Below are positions 1 through 6,456 of a stretch of 33,378 nt of DNA, one piece after another (position 1 is the stretch's first letter; each line of letters starts with the position of its first letter). Both the position numbers and the translations under genes were made by a program. Below the pieces are notes generated by a model that worked only from the letters and a program-made list of their open reading frames with translations, did no database searches and had not been told where the DNA came from. The stretch covers positions 1 through 33,378 of the forward strand of contig CAJBVG010000111.1 in the NCBI GenBank assembly GCA_903958995.1, written 5' to 3'. Source of the stretch: an uncultured bacterium. GTDB taxonomy: Bacteria > Bacteroidota > Bacteroidia > Sphingobacteriales > Sphingobacteriaceae.

Positions 1-578
1 ACCTAATGATTATTGAGCATTCGGGAGCAAAGCAGAATTTAGACAACCTAATGAGCTACCTGTACGAAGAGTATTACAAAAAGAAAAATATAGGATTTAC
101 TGACGAGCAATTTAAAGCAGCTGCGGAGAAATTTACGGGTAAAAACTTGGATGCATATTATAAAAGTTATGTAAACGGAGTTGAACCAATTCCTTACGAA
201 ACTTACTTAAAAATTGCGGGTTTAAAACTTACGGATTTAAATGCAGCGAAGAATGAAGCGTACTTAGGTGCGAATAGTACAAACACCAATGGCAAAGTAT
301 TGATTACATCCGTTGTGAAAAATAGTCCAGCGTATACTTTTGGTATTAACGTGAATGATGAAATTTTATCGATAGACAAATACAGAACAGATGATTTAAC
401 AAAGGCCTTATCTTATAAAAAAGCAGGTGATAAAATATCAATTCTGTTGAGCCGTGATGGAATGATAAAGACGATTGAAGTCACCTTAGTAAAAAACACA
501 ACTGTAAAATATAAGATAGAGAAAGTTGCTACACCTAGCCCAGAGCAAGAAGCGGCTTACAAGCAATGGATTCGATAA
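1..578 (+). CDS. M61-family glycyl aminopeptidase, C-terminal part with PDZ domain (5' end outside window)
   Basis: The reading frame is open to the left edge, so this is the tail of a longer gene and the ATG at position 6 is probably internal. The visible ~190 residues hold the end of the helical catalytic region ('LMSYLYEEYYKK', 'FTDEQFKAAAEKFTG', 'YVNGVEPIPYETYL'), as in M61 peptidases, and then a PDZ domain at about visible residues 85-160 ('GKVLITSVVKNSPAY', 'GINVNDEILSID'). The zinc-binding HExxH region would lie upstream and is not seen. M61 enzymes are usually exported aminopeptidases preferring N-terminal Gly or Ala, and the PDZ domain probably helps bind peptide ends. The next gene starts 59 bases downstream behind its own promoter element, so this gene is probably a separate unit. 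Family assignment is good; substrate is unknown. Confidence 0.85.
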   Translation, partial: LMIIEHSGAKQNLDNLMSYLYEEYYKKKNIGFTDEQFKAAAEKFTGKNLDAYYKSYVNGVEPIPYETYLKIAGLKLTDLNAAKNEAYLGANSTNTNGKVLITSVVKNSPAYTFGINVNDEILSIDKYRTDDLTKALSYKKAGDKISILLSRDGMIKTIEVTLVKNTTVKYKIEKVATPSPEQEAAYKQWIR

Positions 579-625
579 TATAGAGAATGGTGATAAATGT
601 TACAGAATAGCATATAGATAAAGAA

Positions 626-633
626 TACCTTTG
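626..633 (+). promoter_or_regulatory. Bacteroidota -7 promoter element TACCTTTG
   Basis: This is an exact match to TAnnTTTG, five bases before the ATG at 638. In Bacteroidota the start site lies about 4-6 bases past the final G, which puts it on or next to the start codon and suggests a leaderless or near-leaderless mRNA. No convincing TTG is seen at the -33 position. Confidence 0.5.
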
Positions 634-637
634 CAGC

Positions 638-823
638 ATGGTTTTAGTAAAAAAATATAAAATGCAAATTATAGGAACATTAGTGGGTGCTGCATTGGGC
701 TATGCGTACTATTATTTTATTGGTTGTGCGAGTGGCACTTGTGCCATTACTTCTAAGCCTCTAAACAGTACACTTTACGGAGCCTTAATGGGCCTATTAT
801 TTTTTAGCAGTTTAAGTAAATAA
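638..823 (+). CDS. DUF6132 family small membrane protein
   Basis: This 61-residue protein has two hydrophobic segments (about residues 10-28 and 45-58) joined by a short loop with the DUF6132 signature, 'GCASGTC' (Cys30 and Cys35) followed by 'ITSKPLNSTLYGALMG'. The paired cysteines and the next gene suggest a role in thiol or sulfur chemistry at the inner membrane, but no member has an assigned function that I know of. It lies 4 bases before the rhodanese-thioredoxin gene, so the two are almost certainly cotranscribed. The start at 638 sits right after a -7 element. An alternative start is Met9 at 662, which would give a conventional leader and trim the basic N-terminus. Confidence 0.8.
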   Translation: MVLVKKYKMQIIGTLVGAALGYAYYYFIGCASGTCAITSKPLNSTLYGALMGLLFFSSLSK

Positions 824-827
824 TCAC

Positions 828-1529
828 ATGAAAAAAATCACCTACATTTTAATTACATTAATTATTGCGGTTGCAAGTAGCTGCTCAAATGGTAAAGCGG
901 AAAAAACAAATTTAGCACCTAAAGATTTTCAAGCGAAAATAAAAAGTACTGAAACGGCTGTTGTTATAGATGTTCGTACTGCCGATGAATTTTCGTCAGG
1001 GCACTTAGTAAACGCAGTGAATATGGATTGGAATGATGCGGCAACAGAAGCTCAATTGAAATCTTTAGATCAAAGTAAAACCTATTTTGTGTATTGCCTA
1101 AGTGGTGGTAGAAGTTCAGGGGCTGCAAATTTAATGAGAAGCAATGGATTTAAAAATGTAATTGAGTTAAATGGTGGCATGATGGCTTGGAGATCTGAAG
1201 GATTAGCAGAAGAAAGTGCTTTAGTGGCTAATGCTGGGATGAGCTTAGAAGATTATGAAGCATTATTGAAAAGTGATAAGACTGTGGTAATTGATATTTT
1301 CGCAGAATGGTGTGGCCCATGTAAGAAAATGTCGCCTTACCTTACTGAAATGCAAAATACAATGAGCGACAAGGTGACAATCATTAGAATTGATGCCGAC
1401 AAAAACCCCGACTTATGCAAAACGTTAGGCGTAAATGCTCTGCCAACCATATTTGTATATAAAGCCAACCAAAAAACCTTTGAACATATAGGTTTTTTGG
1501 GTAAAGATGAATTATTAAAGGAATTATAA
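828..1529 (+). CDS. Rhodanese-thioredoxin fusion lipoprotein
   Basis: The 233-residue protein begins with a lipoprotein signal peptide ending in 'ASSC' (lipid-anchored Cys19), so both domains should face the periplasm. Residues about 31-127 are a rhodanese domain with active-site loop 'CLSGGRSSG' (Cys90). Residues about 135-233 are a thioredoxin domain with 'EWCGPCKK' (Cys162/Cys165) and the cis-proline region 'NALPTIFVY'. Rhodaneses carry a persulfide on the active cysteine, and thioredoxin domains reduce disulfides or persulfides. Having both in one chain suggests that sulfane sulfur taken by Cys90 is released by the neighbouring CxxC. The upstream DUF6132 membrane protein, with two cysteines, may be a partner. 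Domains are clear; the physiological substrate is not. Confidence 0.9.
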   Translation: MKKITYILITLIIAVASSCSNGKAEKTNLAPKDFQAKIKSTETAVVIDVRTADEFSSGHLVNAVNMDWNDAATEAQLKSLDQSKTYFVYCLSGGRSSGAANLMRSNGFKNVIELNGGMMAWRSEGLAEESALVANAGMSLEDYEALLKSDKTVVIDIFAEWCGPCKKMSPYLTEMQNTMSDKVTIIRIDADKNPDLCKTLGVNALPTIFVYKANQKTFEHIGFLGKDELLKEL

Positions 1530-1543
1530 GCCAAAATATTACG

Positions 1544-1551
1544 TATATTTG
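1544..1551 (+). promoter_or_regulatory. -7 promoter element TATATTTG and long leader of the cold-shock gene
   Basis: This is an exact TAnnTTTG match in the 112-base gap before the cold-shock-domain gene. The predicted start near 1556 would give an untranslated leader of about 86 bases, long for this window, where several genes seem to have almost no leader. Long leaders are typical of cold-shock genes, where RNA folding tunes translation with temperature. No clear -33 TTG is visible and I did not find an obvious strong hairpin by eye. Confidence 0.4.
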
Positions 1552-1641
1552 CGCAAGTTCTTCTTGGAAAGCTAGGTCAAATTACATTCTCTTCGCCTAC
1601 ATCAAGCACTAAAAAGCATTTTAGGACAATTTAAACACATT

Positions 1642-2094
1642 ATGGCTAAATCACAGGAAACCTTTAATAAAAAAGAAAAAGAGAAAAAAAGGCTGAAGAA
1701 AAAACAAGAAAAAGATCAAAAGAAAGAAGATCGTAAGGGAAGTTCTGTTAAAGGTAAAAGCTTAGAAGAAATGTTCGCTTATGTTGACCATAACGGTAAC
1801 ATCTCCAATACTCCTCCAGATATCACTCTGAAAAAAGTATTTAAAACTGAAGATATCCAAATCGGAATCTCTCGTCAAGAACCTATTGACCCTGCAGATT
1901 TAATTAGAAAAGGAACTATTACTTTCTTCAACCAAGAAAAAGGATACGGCTTTATTAAAGATCACGTAACTCAAGAAAGTGTGTTTGTTCACATCAACGG
2001 ATTAACTCAACCAGTTAAAGAAAATGACAAGGTGAGTTTCGAAACTGAAATGGGACAAAAAGGTATTAATGCGATAAAGGTTAAACTAATTTAA
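1642..2094 (+). CDS. Cold-shock domain protein with lysine-rich N-terminal tail
   Basis: Residues 88-150 form a cold-shock domain with both RNA-binding motifs, RNP1 'KGYGFI' (100-105) and RNP2 'VFVHI' (114-118). Ahead of it are a very basic, helical stretch (residues 8-32, mostly Lys, Glu and Arg) and a linker of about 50 residues. The whole is 150 residues, against about 65-70 for a minimal Csp. The family binds single-stranded RNA or DNA and acts as a cytoplasmic RNA chaperone; the lysine-rich tail probably adds non-specific RNA or ribosome affinity. It is a single-gene unit with its own predicted promoter, and its 3' end faces the symporter gene across a palindrome. Confidence 0.88.
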   Translation: MAKSQETFNKKEKEKKRLKKKQEKDQKKEDRKGSSVKGKSLEEMFAYVDHNGNISNTPPDITLKKVFKTEDIQIGISRQEPIDPADLIRKGTITFFNQEKGYGFIKDHVTQESVFVHINGLTQPVKENDKVSFETEMGQKGINAIKVKLI

Positions 2095-2097
2095 CTT

Positions 2098-2121
2098 TAG
2101 TATTAAGAATTGAGATGTTAG
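2098..2121. repeat. Degenerate heptad-spaced array
   Basis: Right after the cold-shock stop codon, the dinucleotide AG recurs at 2099, 2106, 2113 and 2120, exactly 7 bases apart, in units of the form NAGNNTT. The match is weak alone but has the same period as five other arrays in this window. Confidence 0.35.
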
Positions 2122-2139
2122 TCCCGATAGCTATCGGGA
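2122..2139. repeat. Perfect 18-base palindrome between convergent genes
   Basis: TCCCGATAG followed directly by its reverse complement CTATCGGGA gives a perfect palindrome. It lies between the convergent stops of the cold-shock gene (2094) and the symporter gene (2153). No T-run follows on either strand, so it is not a standard intrinsic terminator. I recall this palindrome as a common dispersed intergenic element in Bacteroidota genomes, but cannot confirm copy number here; only one copy is seen in this window. It could act as a bidirectional RNA 3' end or a protein-binding site. Confidence 0.6.
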
Positions 2140-2152
2140 TGAGAAAAATAAT

Positions 2153-3847
2153 TTAGTTCTTAATTTTTAACTTCAATAGATTTTGTATACTAAAAGCAAA
2201 AATCACCACTAATAAACATCCTATAACATTTAACCATAGGAACGCGGTTAAATCTTTCCAATAGCATATACATACGATAATTTCAGCGAGTGCAGCCCCA
2301 TAAAAGGCCGCATTCGCTCCTATTTTTTTGAAGTAAAAAGCTACTACAAAAATTCCTAAAATCGTACCGTAAAATAAGGATCCTAATATATTTACTGCCT
2401 CTATTAAGTTTCCTAATTTCCCAGCATAAAATGCAATTATCATTGCAAATACTCCCCAAGCAACAGTAAACCATCGAGTAGCTTTTACATAGCTTTCATC
2501 ACTCTCTTCTTTCTTTACTAATCGTTTATAAATATCTACTACGGTTGTAGAAGCTAATGAACTTAAGCCTGAAGCGGTTGAACCCATAGAGGCTAAAAAG
2601 ATAACGGCAATAATTAATCCGATTAATCCTTTCGGCAAATAATGAATAACGAAATTTAAAAACACATAATTACTATCATCCGAATCTTTAGTAGTGTTTG
2701 ATGCAGTTATAATTTCTTTTGCATTTTTACGAAGCGATTGATAGTGCTGTTCATACCCTAGCAATAGCGATTCATGCTTTGCTATTTCTGAAGTTGCATT
2801 TGTTTTGTATGCATCAGACAATGCGTGAATAGAAATTGCTTTTTGATCAGCAACAAGCAATGCTGCATGTTCTACGGAATCATAACGAGCAGCAAACGAT
2901 GAAGCTTTCACTTCGGTTACTGCGTGCTCATTAAAGTAAATGGGTGGCGTGTAAAATTGATAGAACACTACCAATAATGCACCAATTAATAATATGGAGA
3001 ACTGCATTGGGATTTTCACAATGCCATTCATTATTAACCCCATTCTGCTTTCGCGTATAGATTTACCAGCTAAGTAACGCGCTACTTGTGATTGATCGGT
3101 TCCGAAATAAGATAAGGCTAAAAAGAAACCGCCAATTAATCCCGACCAAACGTTATATCGATTGTTCAAATCGAATTTGGTGTCTATCGTATTTATTTTA
3201 CCAAGTTTATCAGCCAGTCTGTACGTCTCTTTAAACCCGAAGCCCTCTGGCAACATATGTATAATCATGTATCCAGCAATAAACATTGCGGAGAAAATAA
3301 TGGCCATTTGCAATAGGTGAGTATACGACACCGCTTTAGTTCCACCATACACTGTATAAATAATAACGAGTAGCGCTATAATACTTGTGGTATAAACTTG
3401 TGAAATATTTAATATGGTTGATAAAATAATGGAAGGAGCGTAAATAGTTATTCCTGTTGAAACCCCACGTTGAATTAAAAAAAGTAGCGCCGTAAATGTT
3501 CTAGTTTTTAAATCAAATCGCTGTTCTAAAAATTCATAAGCGGTAAATACTTTTAATCTGTGAAAAATTGGAATGAATGTAATGCACAGAACCAACATTG
3601 CTATCGGTAATCCGAAATAAAACTGTACGAAGCGTGTACCATCCGTAAACCCTTGCCCAGGAGCAGATAAAAATGTAATTGCAGACGCTTGTGTTGCCAT
3701 AACCGAAAGGCCTACATTATACCAAGGCATCTCTCTGTCGGCAAGTAAATAGGCCTCCATGCTCTTACGTCCACGGCTTTTATAAACGCCGTAAAGCACA
3801 ATAGTTAACAGAGTAACAGATAATACAATCCAATCAATACTCGACAT
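2153..3847 (-). CDS. Sodium:solute symporter (SSS family)
   Basis: This 564-residue multipass protein has SSS-family hallmarks: an N-terminal helix then 'LADREMPWYNVGLSVMATQAS' cut into helix 2, 'GTDQSQVARYLAGKS' (249-263), and the sodium-site helix 'SMGSTASGLSSLAST' (420-434) before 'VVDIYKR'. It imports an organic solute with Na+ across the inner membrane. A soluble, helix-prone insert of about 95 residues (about 301-397) sits between two membrane helices, larger than in typical SSS proteins. The gene begins one base after the stop of the PIG-L deacetylase gene, so the two are translated from one mRNA and the likely cargo is a product of that enzyme. The substrate cannot be read from the sequence; a sugar or amino-sugar derivative is the simplest guess. 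Confidence 0.88.
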   Translation of the reverse strand: MSSIDWIVLSVTLLTIVLYGVYKSRGRKSMEAYLLADREMPWYNVGLSVMATQASAITFLSAPGQGFTDGTRFVQFYFGLPIAMLVLCITFIPIFHRLKVFTAYEFLEQRFDLKTRTFTALLFLIQRGVSTGITIYAPSIILSTILNISQVYTTSIIALLVIIYTVYGGTKAVSYTHLLQMAIIFSAMFIAGYMIIHMLPEGFGFKETYRLADKLGKINTIDTKFDLNNRYNVWSGLIGGFFLALSYFGTDQSQVARYLAGKSIRESRMGLIMNGIVKIPMQFSILLIGALLVVFYQFYTPPIYFNEHAVTEVKASSFAARYDSVEHAALLVADQKAISIHALSDAYKTNATSEIAKHESLLLGYEQHYQSLRKNAKEIITASNTTKDSDDSNYVFLNFVIHYLPKGLIGLIIAVIFLASMGSTASGLSSLASTTVVDIYKRLVKKEESDESYVKATRWFTVAWGVFAMIIAFYAGKLGNLIEAVNILGSLFYGTILGIFVVAFYFKKIGANAAFYGAALAEIIVCICYWKDLTAFLWLNVIGCLLVVIFAFSIQNLLKLKIKN

Positions 3848-3848
3848 A

Positions 3849-6308
3849 CTATTTTCCTTGGCTTATAATGTTAGCGAAAAGTCGGTATGCTCCAGGAACA
3901 CCTGCTGGTAATTGTCTGAAGAACGAAATCCCTGTATAGGTGAAAACTCCTTTACCATATTTACATGAAACTAAAATACCATCACCAGGTTTTTCATTAG
4001 GGTCATTTGTTGAAAAGGTTTTTGAATAATGTTCATCTACATTGGTTACAAAATACAATCCACGCTCTTGCACCCAATTTGAAAAATCATTCTCAGCAAT
4101 TTTATTAGGATAATTTAAAATTGGATCCGTTGAATTAATCATATTCATTTTTGCATTCTCATCGGTCACACGATCTCTTCCCACTTTGAAAGGATACGGG
4201 CCAATTTTTGAACTCACTGAACTGATGAAATTATTAGTATTGTATTGCACTACAAAATTCCCACCATTAGAAACATAGTTCATTAGCTTTTCATAATACG
4301 ACTGCATTTTGTCATTTGTGTTATACAAACGAATTCCAGCTATGATCACATCATAACTCGATAAGTCTTGTGAATTCAAAATATCGTCAGTCAACATCAC
4401 CACTTCAAAGCCCATATTTTTAAGGGCTTCCGGGATCTCATCACCAGCACCTGGGATGTAACCAACTTTGTTTCCTTTAACCACCAAATCAATTTTCTCT
4501 ATACGAATAGAAGCATTTTTAACTTGCGTTTGCACAGGAATGTGATCGTATTGAATATGCTCAACAGTCATTGAGTAGTTAGTATTCTCAACTGTTGCCA
4601 TTGGATTTATTTTACCCGATTCAGCATTTGCTTGTGCTGAAATTTCAAAATCAAATGTTAAGGTGGCATCTTTTGATTTTACATCAAATGGAAATTCTTG
4701 AGGTGTACATGTCCAACCATTTGGAATATTCAATTTCAAAATACCTTTTAAATCCGATTCATTAGTATGCATTATTACTTGTACTTTTTTCTTGCTGTCT
4801 TTTGAAGTAAAAATTAAATTCTTAGCATTAAAATTTAATTGCACTGCTGGCAGTATTTCTAAGTTTCTATACAATTCCCCTTTTACAGGGTCTACCCATT
4901 TGTATTTTACATCTCTTGTATATTGATAATCTTTACCTTCAATGGTAAAATAAAATGTAGTAGGCATACTCGGAGAATTGTACGCTCTACCAATATTTTG
5001 CTGATTAGCGACATGAAATAAACCCTTGCTTGGATGCTCTAATAACCAATAGGGATTGGAGTATGCTTGATTTTTATCGATAATAATTTTAGTAGAATAA
5101 TTCAATAAACTATTGTTAGCTAATTGCAGATTGATACTTGTATCAAAACTATTTGCAATACTAATTCTATTCAATTTTACATTAGCGTTAGAACGATTAA
5201 TGGATTGAATATTGATTTTAATTTTACTACCTGGTGTAGTTGAATACTCTGCTGAAGTAATATCAATGAATAGTCCAGCACAAGCAAATACTAAATCACT
5301 AATTTCTTTTCTTTTTTGATTTACCCAATAGGTGTTTTCGATTGCATTTAATGCATTATCTATTTTAATTAATTGAGGAATACTTTTTTCTGGATGAATA
5401 GGGTCGAATGATTTATTTAGCTTCTCAATTAATCCTTGAATCATCTTCCCATTTTTTAATTGAAGCCAAGTAAAATCAATACCGTCAAATATGGAATTCT
5501 TTACACTATCCCCTTTAATATATTTAAAGGTTTCTACGCTTGTCCCTCTTTGCATAGGTACACCGAAGCCTTGACTTTTATGTTGTGACCTACTTTGCGA
5601 AGCTATCTCTCCATAACTTTTCCCTAATAAAGCACTATAACTACCAATATCAATTTTTGTAAAATCTTTACCATCGCTTTGCGGGCGACCACCAAAATTA
5701 AAACCATTCCACACTAAGCGTTTCACTTTCCATACACTTACATATTTTAATTGTTCTGGGAACTTGGTTTCATCAGCAGCGTAATCCATTGCTATTTCTG
5801 CAAGTATTGCAGATGCTGTATGATGTCCGTGTCCACCACTCCCATCTGTAGGGAAGCGAGTGATAATAATATCGGGCTGAAAATTTCTAATTACCCAAAC
5901 CATATCGGCAATAATGGAATCCTTATTCCAAAAGGTAAAAGTCTCTTCTGGATTTTTAGAAAAACCGAAGTCGAATGCACGGCTGAAATATTGCTCTGCC
6001 CCATCTATGGAACGAGCGGTTAGTAATTCTTGAGTGCGAATCATTCCCAGCTTTTCAGATTGCTCTGTGCCTATTAAGTTCTGACCACCATCTCCACGAG
6101 TTAAGGAAAGATAGGCCGTTCTCACTTTTAGCTCATTGGCTAAATAGGCGAGTAAGCGAGTATTTTCATCATCAGGATGTGCAGCTACATATAATACAGC
6201 ACCAATAGATTTAAGTTTTTCGAGTTTAAGCTTGATATCTGAAGCATTTTGAGCGCTTGCGTGGATAAGAATATTGAGGAATAAGAGGGTTGTAAATACT
6301 TTTTTCAT
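3849..6308 (-). CDS. Secreted PIG-L family deacetylase with C-terminal glutamine-amidotransferase-like domain
   Basis: This 819-residue protein starts with a signal peptide (1-19, cleavage after 'HASA'). Residues about 35-290 are a PIG-L/LmbE domain with the metal motif 'AHPDDE' (His44, Asp46, Asp47) and the second histidine cluster 'GGHGHH' (160-163). PIG-L enzymes are zinc hydrolases removing N-acetyl from GlcNAc-type sugars. A beta-rich middle region (about 350-610) follows, then about 625-819 resembles the class-I glutamine amidotransferase/ThuA-like fold ('GFEVVMLTDDIL', 'YDVIIAGIR', 'NGGNFVVQYN'), without an obvious catalytic cysteine nucleophile, so perhaps for binding. It is far longer than BshB or MshB (about 230-300 residues). 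Coupling to the symporter suggests periplasmic trimming of an acetylated compound. Bacillithiol synthesis is unlikely because of export and the absence of bshA/bshC nearby. Confidence 0.85.
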   Translation of the reverse strand: MKKVFTTLLFLNILIHASAQNASDIKLKLEKLKSIGAVLYVAAHPDDENTRLLAYLANELKVRTAYLSLTRGDGGQNLIGTEQSEKLGMIRTQELLTARSIDGAEQYFSRAFDFGFSKNPEETFTFWNKDSIIADMVWVIRNFQPDIIITRFPTDGSGGHGHHTASAILAEIAMDYAADETKFPEQLKYVSVWKVKRLVWNGFNFGGRPQSDGKDFTKIDIGSYSALLGKSYGEIASQSRSQHKSQGFGVPMQRGTSVETFKYIKGDSVKNSIFDGIDFTWLQLKNGKMIQGLIEKLNKSFDPIHPEKSIPQLIKIDNALNAIENTYWVNQKRKEISDLVFACAGLFIDITSAEYSTTPGSKIKINIQSINRSNANVKLNRISIANSFDTSINLQLANNSLLNYSTKIIIDKNQAYSNPYWLLEHPSKGLFHVANQQNIGRAYNSPSMPTTFYFTIEGKDYQYTRDVKYKWVDPVKGELYRNLEILPAVQLNFNAKNLIFTSKDSKKKVQVIMHTNESDLKGILKLNIPNGWTCTPQEFPFDVKSKDATLTFDFEISAQANAESGKINPMATVENTNYSMTVEHIQYDHIPVQTQVKNASIRIEKIDLVVKGNKVGYIPGAGDEIPEALKNMGFEVVMLTDDILNSQDLSSYDVIIAGIRLYNTNDKMQSYYEKLMNYVSNGGNFVVQYNTNNFISSVSSKIGPYPFKVGRDRVTDENAKMNMINSTDPILNYPNKIAENDFSNWVQERGLYFVTNVDEHYSKTFSTNDPNEKPGDGILVSCKYGKGVFTYTGISFFRQLPAGVPGAYRLFANIISQGK

Positions 6309-6343
6309 AGGAAAATAATGAATTTGAAGATAATAGAATTAAA

Positions 6344-6361
6344 TGAAAATCGGAATTTTCA
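6344..6361. promoter_or_regulatory. Inverted repeat in the deacetylase leader
   Basis: TGAAAAT, four bases (CGGA), then ATTTTCA form a perfect 7-base-arm dyad 36 bases upstream of the deacetylase start. It may be a small hairpin in the leader or an operator for the leftward unit. AT-rich dyads of this size arise by chance, so confidence is low. Confidence 0.25.
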
Positions 6362-6405
6362 GGATTAATGCCTTTTAAGGTGTAATTTTATAGGTATAGG
6401 GCGAT

Positions 6406-6419
6406 ATGACAAATATCAT
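6406..6419. promoter_or_regulatory. FNR/CRP-like dyad upstream of the copper ATPase gene
   Basis: ATGAC, four bases (AAAT), then ATCAT matches the spacing and core of FNR-type sites (TTGAT-N4-ATCAA), differing only at outer bases. A near-consensus -7 box (GATTTTTG, 6442-6449, one mismatch to TAnnTTTG) predicts a start near 6454, which puts the dyad centre at about -41.5, the classical position for class II activation by CRP/FNR proteins. Oxygen-responsive control fits a CcoI-type ATPase. The site is in the divergent gap and could also affect the deacetylase gene. Confidence 0.45.
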
Positions 6420-6456
6420 TTTTAATACCCCCTCATAAGCTGATTTTTGTAGTAAT

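Noticed and set aside
579-625. Another heptad array after the M61 peptidase gene
   Set aside because: Some 7-base similarity can be seen, but too weak to separate from AT-rich chance.
3849-6308. BshB-type bacillithiol deacetylase
   Set aside because: The protein is exported, about three times longer than BshB, and no other bacillithiol gene is nearby.
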